The notes below the pieces were generated by a model, which had not been told where the DNA came from, ran no database searches, and saw only the letters and a list, made by a program, of their open reading frames with translations. Shown one piece after another: positions 1 to 52,872 of a DNA stretch of 64,000 bases. Source of the DNA: Enchytraeus crypticus (lineage: Eukaryota; Annelida; Clitellata; Enchytraeida; Enchytraeidae); the NCBI GenBank assembly GCA_905160935.1, contig CAJHZI010000782.1:155001-219000 (forward strand). Direction: 5' to 3'. Each line of letters opens with the position of its first letter. Within the stretch, counting starts at the first letter, position 1. The position numbers and the translations under genes were made by a program.

Positions 1-125
1 ATTGATTGATTGCTGCAGTGATTGATTAATTTCAACAGTGATTGATTGATTGCTAGAGTGATTGGGTGATTGCTGCAGTAATTGAGTGATTTCCGCACTT
101 ATAGATAGATTGCTTAGGTGGTTGA
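1..125. repeat. Degenerate ATTG-rich tandem repeat
   Basis: Irregular copies of a GTGATTGATTGATTGCTGCA-like unit. The window starts inside it. Confidence 0.5.
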
Positions 126-1281
126 GTTAACCTTAAAATAAAATAATAAAAGCTTATAATTTAATCAGTGCAGCTTTTTCCAAATTAAAACACTTAGAAT
201 CCTATTGCAATCGGGCCAAAAAAATAAAAATTATAAATTATATGTAAAATGTTATATATATTATTAGCGAAAAATACTATATATTAAAGAATTAAATAAA
301 AAATTATTAAATACTTGGTAATATTAGCATTTTTTATATCGGGTGAAATGTATCACTACAGCTCCTTAGGAAGACAAACGTTGGGAGGGGCTTCATCTTC
401 TTATCATTAATTTCTCTTCTCTACTCTGTCAGACATTGATGAATGGGAAACGAGAGAGAGGTTATCTATTTAACGCCATCATCTCTTCAAAGTTATCTCA
501 TCCTACCTAACTCCATTCATCCCTGGCTTTATAGATTAAGCGTTAGTTTTGAGTTCTTAATAGCTCTGGGTTGATTTAAGTCCAACACTTAACTTAAAGC
601 TTGACGCGGCTGACAGCTGTTTTGTTTGAAGGAAGTAGCCGTACCGGTCGTTCCTGAGGAAGAAGAAGGAAAATTATCACTAAACCGTTAAAGATTATTG
701 TATTCTATTTTGTGATCCAACTTTTATTAACTTTTTAAAACTACTTGAGCAATATTTTTCTATTATTATTTTTATATTTTTTCTATTAGCATCTTTTCTT
801 CTTCATAAGCAGAATTCCCCAAAATAATGATGTATCATGTTAGATGATTTAAAGATCCACCCATAAGTGGACACGAAGAGAAAACGGAAGACAGAGACGA
901 GTAGAGGCGTTATTTACCACAGACTTGCCAGTGGGCAGTGCGCTAAGAGAGAGAGAGAGAGTGAGAGAGAGAGAGCCTATATCACGGAAGAATATAACAG
1001 CTTGCTTTAATTCCTTTCTGTATCAACTCTGACCATTAGCTTAAAAATTTTGCAAAATCTTCCTTTAGCAAAGCCCTGTGGTTGACGGTCAGGCTCGTTT
1101 AGAAACTGATGGGGGGGGGGGGGTGCGAGAAGAATCTTTGGCTTGAGGAGAGGAGGGTGTGTTGAGGGTCGATGATCCGAAGATGAAGAGAGGAATACTA
1201 ATGAGGCTGACCCACTGAATGGGTCTATAGAAGGAAACGATTACAAAAAGCTACAGCCAAAGTCTTGTACTAAACACTCCG

Positions 1282-1347
1282 ATTTATATTGTTGATTTTA
1301 TTTATTTATAATTATAATTATAAATAAATAAAATCAACAATATAAAT
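1282..1347. repeat. Perfect 66-bp AT-rich palindrome
   Basis: The arms are exact inverted copies with no spacer, centred between 1314 and 1315. A second hairpin follows at 1388-1465: 34-bp perfect arms with a 10-bp loop, extended by imperfect AT pairing to about 1350-1500. Confidence 0.9.
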
Positions 1348-1387
1348 ATAATAAATAACAATATAAATAATAATATAAATAACAATG

Positions 1388-1465
1388 GAAATTAATAACT
1401 AAAATTAACTACAATATAAATGTAAATAATTATTTATATTGTAGTTAATTTTAGTTATTAATTTC
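1388..1465. repeat. Hairpin: 34-bp perfect arms, 10-bp loop
   Basis: Left arm 1388-1421, right arm 1432-1465, exact inverted match (core AACTAAAATTAACTACAATA). Confidence 0.88.
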
Positions 1466-1900
1466 TATAGTTATTTATATTTATATTATTATATTAAATT
1501 GTCATTTATGATGATAATGATTGATGATGTCATTGATGATGATCAATCAATCAATCAATCAATAAGAATTTAACGTCCGGTTCCTCGCCAAAGGGCAAAG
1601 TCAGGGATGTCAGGGATGATGACGATGATGATGATGATGATGATGATGATGATAAAGATTATGATGCCGATGATGATGATGATGAGAGAGAGCGAGTGAG
1701 AGACAGAGAGAGAGAGAGAGAGAGAAAGATAGTAAACATTTTACTATCATTACGATTTCATACATTTTTACATTTACATATTTTCTAAGTTTTATCATTG
1801 TCAACTGAAGTGCTACCACTCTGATCGCCGAGGTGCCACTGGTAGTGTTTTTATTAAACGAAGCGTTGACCTCAGGGAACAGGAAACAGTTTTAGCCGCC

Positions 1901-2209
1901 ATGATGGATTATCAGATAGAGATGCTTTGCGATGATTGGAGAAGCCTGGAATCAGAAGATGAAGGATACTCTAGCGGAGCGGTTGAGTGGAAACCACTGG
2001 AGCGGGAAATCTCCAGGATTGTTTACACTGGAGATACATTAACTCTGTGCAACGCTTGGGCGATGCCTCAATTCAATACTGAATGTCCAAAGAAGTTGGT
2101 TTTTAATTTATCAAATTCTGAGAACAAATTACAACGAGAAAAAATGAGGCAGTCAAGCTGTTCGCCCCTGATAAGAGAGTCATCAACTGATAAGAGAGTC
2201 ATCAACTGA
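1901..2209 (+). CDS. Possible first coding exon or small protein, unrecognised
   Basis: An ORF of 102 codons starting in a strong translation context (GCCGCCATGATGG). Its first 75 codons look protein-like (MMDYQIEMLCDDWRSLESED at the N-terminus, acidic, with Trp and Cys) and it then runs into a 19-bp minisatellite where it stops. I recognise no family. It may be the 5' exon of a gene whose donor I could not place, a pseudogene fragment, or chance. No downstream exon was found before 5185. Confidence 0.3.
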   Translation: MMDYQIEMLCDDWRSLESEDEGYSSGAVEWKPLEREISRIVYTGDTLTLCNAWAMPQFNTECPKKLVFNLSNSENKLQREKMRQSSCSPLIRESSTDKRVIN

Positions 2210-2436
2210 TAAGAGAGTCATCAACTGATAACAGAGTCATCAACTGATAACAGAGTCATCTACTGATAACACAATCATCAACTGATAACAGAGTCATCAA
2301 CTGATAACAGAGTCATCTACTGATATCAACTGATAAGAGAGTCATCAACTGATAACAGAGTCATCTACTGATAACAGAGTCATCTGCTGATAACAGAGTC
2401 ATCAACTGATAACAGAGTCATCTACTGATAACAGAG
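2160..2436 (+). repeat. 19-bp minisatellite
   Basis: About 14 copies of GATAACAGAGTCATCAACT with a GATAAGAGAG variant at the start. It overlaps the end of the 1901-2209 ORF and stops it. Confidence 0.85.
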
Positions 2437-3379
2437 TTTATAGAATTTTTGTTTTCATATAAATATTCTTCAAACGAAAGGAATCATACTAATTACATAA
2501 GGATTTATAAGTAATCGTCCTTCAGTTTGAATAAGCTAGAGTGACCAATGGATGTATTCTAATGAACTTTACAACATGTTTATAGTTGCTGTAATGATTA
2601 TTGATTTATTGATTGATCCACTGATTTACTAAAACTACCCGCATTTCGACACGTATAGTTGCCGAAGAAGTTGCTGGACGGAGTGACAAAGGGAGAAATA
2701 GAGAGAAAAGGAGTAATAGGGTGACAAAGAGAGAGAGAGAGAACTCAGTAGATAGAGGGATGATAAATATTCACACAGATTTAATCAGATGAAGATAAAT
2801 GATTGACCAGATTCAGACACTCTTGATCAACTCAATGTTAATTAAGATGAATATATACTGCGACAGGTATCATTAATTCTTATTTAGTCTGCTCCATCAA
2901 CAGAACAGCGTTTAACGTCTGTTTCAGCATCACATGAATGCTTTCAGAGACCGTTCGGCTAAGATTTCAACCATTGGAATTTTACTTATACAACATCGTT
3001 GCTACAAATAGGCCATGAACTCGGCGCAATTATATAAATTGTTAATCAAATTATAAATGTCACTTGCTAACATCCCCATCTAGCGATGACGCAGTCATCA
3101 TCCAAAACAAATTTGCATGAAATTACTTCCATTAAACTCAACAACAAACTTAGATCAACTGGTGTCTTGGTTCTCTTGATTCACTGCAGTAAAAAATAGA
3201 ATAATAACAACCTGCGCGTCTGCTGCAGATAAAATCATCAATGGCATTAAGTGCGACAGTGCATTAAATGGCCTGTATTGTTAAATATATTAGATCCGGA
3301 TATTTCCAGCAAGTACACTGTACTTCTATTTTGACATTATTACAGTTGACCACTAAGATATAATACAATGCTGATATGC

Positions 3380-3520
3380 ACTAGCTGGAGCCAGTGGCGA
3401 CCTCGGTAAGATACTCGACCGCGGATCAATAGGTGCGGGGATCAAATCCTTTGCTCTCCCGTCACTAACATCGCTTTAGAGTAATGATGAAACTGACTTT
3501 AACACTAGCTTTTACCTTTT
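3380..3520 (+). mobile_element. SINE-A, tRNA-derived (copy 1)
   Basis: A-box-like GCCAGTGGCGACCTCGGTAA and B-box-like GGGATCAAATCC, followed by a body with a CATCGCTTT block and an end AACTGACTTTAACACTAGC. Other copies: 28851-28968 (-), 34461-34594 (+), 38250-38371 (-), 51795-51935 (+), 58915-59055 (-), and degenerate ones at 16944-17080, 20915-21012 and 33300-33395 (+). The best B box is GGGGTTCAAATCCTGGGCTC at 34517 and 51852. These are SINE heads, not tRNA genes. Confidence 0.75.
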
Positions 3521-3871
3521 CCCCATGCGGGTTTGCACTGGCTTGGAAATGGAAATTGTTCCTAATTTTTTATCCAGAGCTCAAGATGACAGCAGTGATA
3601 AATCCTGTCATCTTCGGCTCATAGGACGTTCTCATTTGAGAGGCAGTCTCGAGGTTACTGGAAGCGAGTCCCTCTAACAGGCTCATGTGATATCCGGATA
3701 ATGGGGAGAGCCCACTTCATGTAGCAGCTGATTAGGATGGGAGAGATTCCTGAAATGTCTTAAATGGAATATTCTAAGGATGGAATGTGTGGCATTAAAA
3801 GCTACTAAGAAGCTGATTATACCAAGCAGTTGCCCAAGCAGTTGCGTTATATACTAATAGGAAATTATTGT

Positions 3872-4083
3872 TCTGGTACTTTTGCTACACTAGTTTCCTA
3901 GTGGTTTTTAAAGGTACGCCAGTTTTCTAGTAGTTTTAATGGACATTAATTTCCTTGTAGTTCTAACGGTACACTTGTTTCTGATTTTAAAAAACTACTA
4001 GAAATTACTAGAAATTACTTGTAAACTAGTGTCTCATTAGAAACTGCTAGGAAACTAGTGTACCAAAAGTAACTCTAGAAAAC
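3872..4083. mobile_element. Foldback/MITE-like inverted repeat
   Basis: The left arm GCTACACTAGTTTCCTAG and right arm CTAGGAAACTAGTGTACC are inverted copies, with imperfect pairing continuing into a middle made of CTAGTAG-type repeats. About 212 bp; no ORF. Confidence 0.5.
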
Positions 4084-4362
4084 TGTGAAATAATTTCAGT
4101 AAATCACTACTATTTAGGGAGAATAGTTCAATCTATTCAGAACTATTTTCTTTCTAGGCTGGGAAGGTATTTAAAATTTTCGAGGCTGGAAAGATGTCAG
4201 GGGCACAGGACATTGAGGACATTGTAAACACATGGGTGGCAGATTTCACGACAGTGGAGATTAGCAGGTTAGAAATAAATAAACATCTTGCGTTTTTTAA
4301 AAAAAAGTCGTGAATTTTGTAAAAATTATAGTCTCAGATAGCTTCAGCTTTGAAATAAGTAA

Positions 4363-4447
4363 ACGTCCATGACATTGCCTGACGTCCCTGACATTGCCTT
4401 ATGGCGAGGAACCGGACGTTAAATTCTTATTGATTGATTGATTGATT
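4363..4447 (+). mobile_element. Short LINE R3 3' tail
   Basis: GACGTCCCTGACATTGCC, then GCGAGGAACCGGACGTTAAA, then (ATTG)n. This is the extreme 3' end seen in the longer copies. Other short tails: 1562-1612 (-), 23845-23910 (-), 32459-32535 (+), 39830-39905 (+), 45645-45740 (+), 55270-55345 (+). A second subfamily reads GAGGAAACGGACGTTAAAC and ends in (ATT)n. Confidence 0.65.
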
Positions 4448-5185
4448 AAACCACGTAAAAGTGAACTATAAATAGCAGAAGTAGAAAGTGAGTGCATAAT
4501 TTTATAGCTTATAATCAGAATATAATAGTGAACATTTTTGGTAGAAATTTGGAGCATAATATTTTTAAATTATTATTTGTGGCAAGCAATTATTCATACA
4601 TTGTTATAACGAAACGTTCATTAGTATACCGGCAGAAAATCGAAATAAAGCAATATAATACAGTATATGAAAGACTCTGAAGAGAATCACAAAGCATTGA
4701 CCTAAGCAAACTGCTTGAACAATGAGTTATCGTCGAATGTAAAATGATTACACCTTATCTTATTAAAGAACTATGCTTAGTGAATTTTCCTCATCCAATA
4801 GACCTCTCAAGCAGGACATAGTAATACGTCATTTCAATGAATAATATTAGTGCTCAATGATTTAATGACGTACAGTAGCTTCTTCGTTGCTAATTTTAGA
4901 ATGTTAATATTGTTCAAAACAATTCTAACATTATAATATTACTAATTGAAAGCGTTTCCAATTTACAAAATTAGAATTAATAAAAATTCGACAATAATAA
5001 AAAATAAAGTGAAGATATGTATAATTATACACCACAGTATAACTATTAGAAATAACAAAGTTATAAATAATATTATTTCATATAGAATAATTTTCATAAA
5101 AGGTTTTACGAGTATGTTATTAGAAAACATTTAAGAAGCTAATCTATTAGTACAAAGAGTTAATTATTTAATCAATTTGTAAAAA

Positions 5186-45543
<40,358 letters not shown>

Positions 45544-47209
45544 TAATCCAGTATAACTTACGTTACATCTGAGCCTTAACAAATATCAGCTCTGAACAAA
45601 AGAATCGATTTAAATCGGGTGAATCGATTTGTGGTAACATGTGATGGGGGACGTCCCTGACATCATCCTTGTATGAGGATACGGACGTTAAACCGTTATT
45701 ATATTATTATTGTTATTATTATTAATATTATTATTATTATTAATATAATTATTATTAAATTGGAAAATAGTTTCATTGCACAACCTGGTTCAATAGACTA
45801 ACCGAATGTTCGAACACCTCAGGCGACCGTTGATTCGAATCTCAACCGAAGCGTCTCTGGTAGTATCTTTTCTGATACGGAAACAGAGGTTAAACTGAGT
45901 TTTTTAAGAACCGTTGCTTCAAAGCTGTCGGTTGCTGATTTAAGTTTACCTGTTTCAACCTTTCGTGTATTTGAAATGAGTATTTCAAAAACAGTCCTGT
46001 CTCCAGCTGTATAGTTGAGCAGCGAGTAGCTTGCTAAAGGCTGCATTCAATATACTGCATAACTAGACTAGAGAAAAGTTTACATCGCAGCAACATGTGT
46101 GTAATGACGAAATAGAATTCGAATTTCAAATTATTCTAAACTGCTGCCTGCATTAACTGCGAGTCTTGCAAGTCTAAACCCGAGATTAATACCGAAATTA
46201 TATATAATTAACTTTTAGTATTATTTATTGTTATAAATTGTCATTATTTATTGTTATCATTTATATAGGTTTGTACATGTATACGTGCATATTGGTATTT
46301 AATATAGTTATTTCTTTTTAGTAATTTAGAGATCACTTAACAAAATTAATGTCCACCAGATGAAATCAAATACTTACAAGTAACAATGAAAAATATTTAG
46401 AGGTATTTATTAGACTATTTGAACAGTAATAGTGGTATTTAATGTAATGCTACGAATTTGAGACTAATTTTTTTAAATAGCAATTAAACAATGAACAGGA
46501 TTATTTCCTATTACAAATAAACTATGAACATAATCTGTATTCATCAAACAAGTGGCAGTAGTACCAGCAAGGAAAATAAGATACATAAAATACAATAAAA
46601 TACAATTCATATAAAATAAAATACAATTCATATATTCAAAAATATTACTAGGCCTATATTAAAAATGTTCTACGTGACTCTAAACTGCAGTAGGCATTCA
46701 CCACATTTTCAATTGAGAATATTTAGTTGTAGCCAATTTCTATCGACTTACACCTATTGTAATCGTTAAATAACAAAAACAAAATTGTATTACTAAAGTT
46801 ACTTTTGGTACAAGTTACCTTGCCAACGCAACTTTCAGGGCATCTTTAATAAGCTTCGTTCAGCCTGTGCCCACTACAATAGGGGCCGGGGGAAGAAATC
46901 ATTTGAGGGGGGGGGGGGGTCTGAGAGGACAACAAAAGACACGTAAAAACCTCTCAAAAGATTCGACGGTAACTTTTGAGTCTGCTATTCGAAGCAACAA
47001 AAGCCGCTTCGTTATGGAAGCTGAGTACACACAAAGCATCTCAACAATGCTGCCTAGCACATCGCTATGTTATGTCAAACTAGACCTGTCCCCATATAGA
47101 GGGCTCACTAGAGAGGCTGCGGGCTACAGCACGAAGGTTCATAGCCTAAATAGGTATTATAGGCTCTAGGAGCATAGGCTACAAGGGCGGAGACATAGGG
47201 GCAGCTCGT

Positions 47210-47395
47210 CAAGATTGGTGGCATCATATCATCAGCCAATCCCCTATTTGAGACTTTTCCATTCGTTTACATTTTTGTAGCAATTTTTGGAGCCTAGGCG
47301 CTCACCAACCGAATGCCCTTTCTGGCTTTGGTATGGATCTTAGTGCTTTAGTCGCCTACTACGACATGTGCTGTCACCGGCAATTCCATTCACCA
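47210..47395 (+). mobile_element. R2 copy (partial)
   Basis: Contains CGCTCACCAACCGAATGCCC and CGACATGTGCTGTCACCGG; lacks the GACACAACACGGGG end. Confidence 0.65.
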
Positions 47396-47854
47396 TATAA
47401 TAATAATTACAATAAAGTTTTCATATAATGTTTTTTGACTTGTTTCTCTCATGTTTTCTCCTCCCCTATTCTTCTCATCTAAATTGAAATTATGACGTCC
47501 CCACCGCTCATCATAGTAACAATACGTCTCTATTATGTCTTCTGAACCTGTTGACAAGGGCGTTGTTATTTATGTCTCTTAGTTTTAACCGATCGCCTAT
47601 AGTTATCATATTATAAAATCAGGTTCTTTACGCGCCTGTTTTAGTTCTATAGGGCAGCACATGTAGGCATAGGACCATAGGTTCTATGAAGTAACTATTT
47701 CAACCAATTAACTTGTAGCACGTTCTGCAAGTGTTGAAGCAGCTGCCGTTTAAAGCTAGAAAAGTTAAAATATACGAAATTCAGAGAATTTACCATTTGT
47801 GCCATCATGTTTTACACGAACAAGCTGAGCGGGGAAGCATAGGCCTACGTCTGT

Positions 47855-48010
47855 AAGACATCTCTTGCGGACTCTACACAAACAGGCGCCAAAGCACCAC
47901 ACGATGACGACCAAGTGCACAGAGACCACAAGAGAAAGTGAGATCAAAACAGTGCAAGTCCAAGATCAAAGGCAAGCGGGTCAAAATTTACAACTATGGC
48001 GGAAAGAGAT
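47855..48010 (-). mobile_element. LINE R3 3'-UTR fragment
   Basis: Matches 44560-44710 closely on the same strand (shared AAACAGGCGCCAAAGCACCA block) and stops abruptly at 48010, where a plus-strand LINE of another family begins. Confidence 0.65.
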
Positions 48011-48024
48011 ATGGTGCTGCTCTT

Positions 48025-48720
48025 GTGCAATCGAAGTTGGACTACTGCAATTCCCTGTTTTAAATCTCCCTGGCTGTGAGATTGATCGATTGCAGTTTGT
48101 TCAGAATTCTCTTGCGCGAGCAATTTTTGCAGTTTCAAGTACCCCACATGTTACGCCTATTTTAAAGTCTTTGCACTGGCTAAAGATAAAAAAGCGTATC
48201 ATTTAGAAAACAGCTTCGTTTTCCTATAAGTCCATCACCATCCCTGGACAAACTTGTATGTCTCACTTGATTAAAGTGATGCAGCCTGATGTTACTCGGT
48301 CCTCTAGGTTAATTACTCTTGTGAGACCTAGCTTACCTTCACGCTCTATGCTGTCTAATCGTTCTTTCCAGCATTCTGCACCGCAGATCTGGAATTCTCT
48401 TCCATCCAATCTTCAGAAATCTTCATTTGAATCACATCGGCCTTTGCTTACCTATGAGCAGTTCCATAGGCAGTTGAAGACCTATCTTTTCCATCTCTCT
48501 TTTCCAATCAGTGTCCATGAGCAGAGACCTACGCCTAAACCACCTTTTCTTAATTCCTTTCACTTTGGTCTGATTTTCTGGATTTTTGAATTTGCACCGT
48601 TTTTGGACTTTTTTGCTCGCTGGTTTGAGTTTGTCTGCTTGTGCTTGATGTTGTCATTGATGACTGTAGCACTCTAATTGTTGTAATTATTATTAAAGAG
48701 ATGCGGTTTTATGCGGAGAT
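48025..48720 (+). mobile_element. LINE C-terminal half (second CR1/Jockey-like family)
   Basis: Plus-strand translation contains SKLDYCNSLF-like, LPGCEIDRLQFVQNSLARAI, ILKSLHWLKIKKR, and after one frameshift and stop near 48205, FQHSAPQIWNSLPSNLQKSS and FHRQLKTYLFHLSF. It is 5'-truncated and degenerate. It is next to the oppositely oriented R3 fragment. Confidence 0.78.
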
Positions 48721-49578
48721 GCTTGCCAAAAATGGTTTTTAACATATATTATATACCATAATGCAAACATTAATTAATACGTGTTAATTATGCCTACATG
48801 ACACCAGCAACAGTGTTGCCAAGTCTCTTCATAGTATCTTTCAATATCGTCAATGCTCTGAGCTTCAAAGCTCCATTCAGGCCCATTCGTTCACTCATGA
48901 CGCTTTCGACCTGAAAAAGAGTCGTTCAATTCGCATTCAAACTACCTTAGGTTCGTATCATTAGCCTAACCAGAGTTAAGTTCCAGTTTCATTATTGAAT
49001 AGAACGATATGGCTTTGCAAGTGAACGAGCCATTAACAAGACTTCATTTAACAGCGCTATATCTGCGACACTCAAGGGTTGCCTCTGGGTGGGATAGCAT
49101 CGTCATTACGTCATTAGAGTCTTTGTGAAAAATATGTCGTGTGTAGTTGGTAAAAAAGCTGCTTGAATCAGATGTCAATAATAAAACATTCGTCATTCTA
49201 TATCGGTGATTATACCTGTGAAGTTATCTTCTGGTTGAACGATAACATTTCGTAGCTCAATGTTGTCATGGACGACAGTAGAACTCTAATTCCTTAGCCT
49301 TCCGAATGTTTGTTGACCGTGGGATCGAATTGAACAGCTCTTAAATTAAATTGTCCTTGTGGTAAAAGGCAGACCTTATGCCATAGTTTGATGTCTTTTA
49401 ATTATTTATTTTGTATGTCTAATATCAGCAAATGTTATTTATATACAATTCAGTAGACATGCAGTGGTGGCCTGGGCACATTTAACTGCAGTTAGATCGA
49501 GTGACGAAATAGATGATAGCAGACTGTGATTTGGAATAATCATTTTAAACCTTGGTTCTGCTACTTGTAAATATACCC

Positions 49579-49636
<58 letters not shown>

Positions 49637-50020
49637 TGAGAGATAAATTACGCACATAAGCCTACTTGTAGGCAACTGCTACGCACATAAATTTAAATTC
49701 GCCTAAGAAAAGGATTTGAGGTAGATTGATTATTTTTCGGATTGAGTAGACCCTTCTAATTAGGCTTAAAGTTTTGGTCACTTTAACTCATACACACGTA
49801 CATGTAGTTGCACAAGGATTTTGAATCTGAAATTTTGTCTTGAATAACTTAATAAATGTACATGTCACAAATACTTTACCGGGCATATTGATGCTACTAT
49901 GTAATGACACGCTCTAAATATTTACAATTAGACCCTACGCTGCCCGTTTGGCGAAATATTACATTTGAGCAGAAGGATCGAAGAAGCTGACTAGAAAATG
50001 GAATCGAAAGAGGTTTAGAG

Positions 50021-50475
50021 AATCAATATAATAAAATAATAATAAAATAATATAATCAATATAATAAAATAATAAAATAATAATAAATAATATAATCAAT
50101 ATAATAAAATAATAAAATAATAATAAATAATATAATCAATATAATAAAATAATAAAATAATAATAAAATAATATAATCAATATAATAAAATAATAAAATA
50201 ATAATAAAATAATATAATCAATATAATAAAATAATAAAATAATAATAAAATAATATAATCAATATAATAAAATAATAAAATAATAATAAAATAATATAAT
50301 CAATATAATAAAATAATAAAATAATAATAAAATAATATAATCAATATAATAAAATAATAAAATAATAATAAAATAATATAATCAATATAATAAAGTAATA
50401 AAATAATAATAAAATAATATAATCAATATAATAAAATAATAAAATAATAATAAAATAATATAATCAATATAATCA
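50021..50475. repeat. 40/41-bp AT minisatellite
   Basis: The landmark AATCAATATAATAAAATAAT recurs at 50021, 50054, 50094, 50134, 50175 and 50216, then every 41 bp. The first units are 33 and 40 bp, the later ones 41. Confidence 0.88.
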
Positions 50476-50914
50476 AAATTGATTTCTAAAATAAAATCGA
50501 CATGATAAGTATAGGGGTGTATTTTGTTATTAATTATTATTATTTTAGTAATAATTATTTTCCTATTATTATAATATTATAATTATTTATTTTATTATTT
50601 TATTGTTGTTATTTTATTATAATATTATATTATTTTTTTATTATTATAATGCTAGAATTATTTTGTTATTGTTATTTTGTTATTAAGTTTTAGGGGTGTA
50701 CTTACCCCCTTGCCCCGCCATTCTATCTTACTCTTTCTGTAGTCTTTGATAGGCTATAGCTCGCAGTGACGTCAGAATGGAGCCCAAGACTAGATGTCAA
50801 AGTTTCTCCGCGGCGTGCACTGTCCCAAGTGGTGCGGCGACGATGTTACCATCACCTTCGAGTTAGCCTTTGTTTAATGGTAAAATAGCAGTAATAGTAA
50901 TAATAAAAATTAAA

Positions 50915-51082
50915 GTAATATTGACAAAAGGCTTTCCATAATTTCACAAAAATCTAATGCAGTCTGCTTCATCAATTCTTTTAAGCAGCTAGATGGCCTC
51001 GAGTAGCAGGGCGGCGATTCAGCACGTATTTGCTCGAATCGTTTTTATCAAACCTCGGGTTCTTTACACTCGGGGTAAAAAA
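50915..51082 (-). repeat. Dispersed repeat R7, inverted copy
   Basis: Reverse complement of 39972-40138 with good identity, followed by an AAT/ATT/GTA microsatellite at 51085-51230. Confidence 0.65.
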
Positions 51083-51283
51083 TAAATTGAAAATAATAAT
51101 AATTATTATTATTAGTAGTAGTAGTAGTAGTACATGTAGTAGTATAATAATAATAATAATAATTATTATTATTATTATTATTATATTAATAATAATAACA
51201 ATAATAACCTGATAAAAATTATAATAACAATAATTAACAATATTAAAAGCGATGCTCGATTTGATTCCTAGCTAAGAACTCTC

Positions 51284-51648
51284 TCTTTCTTCAGTGCACT
51301 GCCAAATGGCAGATTCAAGGTACATATTCATATGCAAAGTCTGCTTTCTAGCTCCATAAGAGCACTCCTTAGATCAACAAGTTAATCCCTTCACAAAGTC
51401 TATGCCCTATCCATACCTTATGTAGCCTAGATAGCTTGGGAAAAGTATGGCTTCTGAGGTGATTCCCGTTATCTTCCTCAGTTAGATGGATTAATTTCCA
51501 TTTAATGGTGGGGAAAATATTTCATCGAGGTGGGTCCCCTCTTATCATCCTCAGCTCCTGCCTTAGTCGCCTCTTACGTACTCGCGGCAGATTGTTTGCG
51601 GTTGCCCTATTCTGCAGTTGTTCAACCACACCCGAGCACAACACGGAG
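51284..51648 (+). mobile_element. R1 full copy
   Basis: Starts after CTCTCTCTTTCTT and ends CCGAGCACAACACGGAG. Intergenic, upstream of CTDNEP1. Confidence 0.72.
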
Positions 51649-51794
51649 AAAGAACTAAACTAATAACTATACTTTATCTAGTATCAACTTTCATAATGAC
51701 ACTATATATTGAGTTAGCCGGTCATACCTGATTGTTCAGTATCCCGTATGCATGCCTCATTATCCCAGCTTAGTTGTTTCTTTACACTACTTGG

Positions 51795-51935
51795 CTTGGC
51801 TGGAGCTAGTGGTGATGTAGGTAAAATACTCGACCGCGGATCAGTATGTGCGGGGTTCAAATCCTGGGCTCTCCCGTCATTGACATCGCTTTCGATTGAA
51901 GAAACTGACGTTAATTAACATCAGCTTTTACTTTT
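51795..51935 (+). mobile_element. SINE-A copy upstream of CTDNEP1
   Basis: TAGTGGTGATGTAGGTAAAA and GGGGTTCAAATCCTGGGCTC followed by the CATCGCTTTCGATTGAAG body. Intergenic, about 0.9 kb upstream of the CTDNEP1 start. Confidence 0.72.
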
Positions 51936-52167
51936 ACTGCTATGACTATGAAGTTACTAAAACTGGTCCAGAAGCAACTATCTTCAATTGAATAAGTCTA
52001 AAAACTGTGAAATTCTTTTTCATCCTCCACGATGTTCAATTCTAGCAAATTCTATGCCAACGACGGCCCAAGTTGATTGTTACAGTCAAAACTTTAAAAT
52101 GCTTATAGGTGTCACACTTCAATGCAACTTTTCCTTTTATGTCCACATTGATGATATATATTATTTA

Positions 52168-52345
52168 AGGCAAATTAATTCAATCTATCTTCCGTGTAAC
52201 CAGTCCTGTGTATGTTGGTGATTTTACTTTCAGATCAGCGCGGCCGAGAATCGAACCCATGAGAATTTAATTCACCTCAGGATCTGTCACTTAAAACGTC
52301 ATGACGGTATCTGACTCTAAACACTGCACTATTGAGACATTCATA
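52168..52345 (-). mobile_element. SINE-B copy (partial)
   Basis: Contains the inverted B box GCGGCCGAGAATCGAACCC and the head end ACTATTGAGACATTC. The distal body present in other copies is missing. Confidence 0.7.
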
Positions 52346-52872
52346 AGGGATGAACGTAGGCTTACAATGCATACATTATTGCATTAGATAAAAATGTTAT
52401 CTTAACATGTTTTTGAACATTTAAGGGTAACTTATTTTTCTGAGTTTGTGTTAGCTCAAATTTAAAATTATTGAACTCATTTGATTTCACTCATTTCTCA
52501 TTTTAAGTGCTAACTCCGAAATTCTAGTAAAACATTAATTATAGTGCCCATTGCCCATCACAATTTACATCTGAAAATTATTTCCTAAATTATAATTTTG
52601 TATTTTGTAATTTTGGCTGTTTTTCCATGAAAAACCTCGCTATTATTTTTGTTGTTACTTGTAAACGCTGTAGATAATGTGATAATTTTTCATATTATTT
52701 GTAAAAATAGAGAAAACAATTAAATACAAATAATTAAATTACGTCCACGTATTGGATTTAATGCATATTTGTCGATTAGTATTTTAATAGTATCCCAACC
52801 GATAGTATTACGGTGGCGGTTTTCTCGAGTCGTGCCAGTGTTAGGGAGGAATTACCGGTTTTTGGGAACTGC

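Larger units (their letters stand above)
2440..5185. other. Gene-poor region
   Basis: Apart from the SINE-A (3380-3520), the foldback repeat (3872-4083) and the LINE tail (4363-4447) I see no supported gene; the short ORFs at 4492 and 4946 are AT-rich with no coding character. The 3' UTR of the giant gene presumably extends into 4500-5185 (minus strand). Confidence 0.6.
45544..52872. other. Intergenic region between the two genes
   Basis: Contains an R3 tail (45645), R2 (47210), LINE pieces (47855-48720), (GA)n (49583), AT minisatellite (50021), R7 (50915), R1 (51284), SINE-A (51795) and SINE-B (52168). The stretches 45750-46860, 48730-49580 and 52350-52800 show nothing I can name. Both promoters must lie here because the genes are head to head, but no core promoter element was convincing. 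Confidence 0.6.

Noticed and set aside
1610-1819. Minus-strand ORF with poly-His and poly-Leu
   Set aside because: Made by (GAT)n and (GA)n microsatellites.
4492-5134. Two AT-rich plus-strand ORFs of about 62 codons
   Set aside because: Composition typical of random AT-rich DNA (Ile/Asn/Lys/Tyr), with no homology I recognise.
46867-47169. 100-codon plus-strand ORF
   Set aside because: No recognisable domain, begins in a G-run, no splice or repeat support; likely chance.
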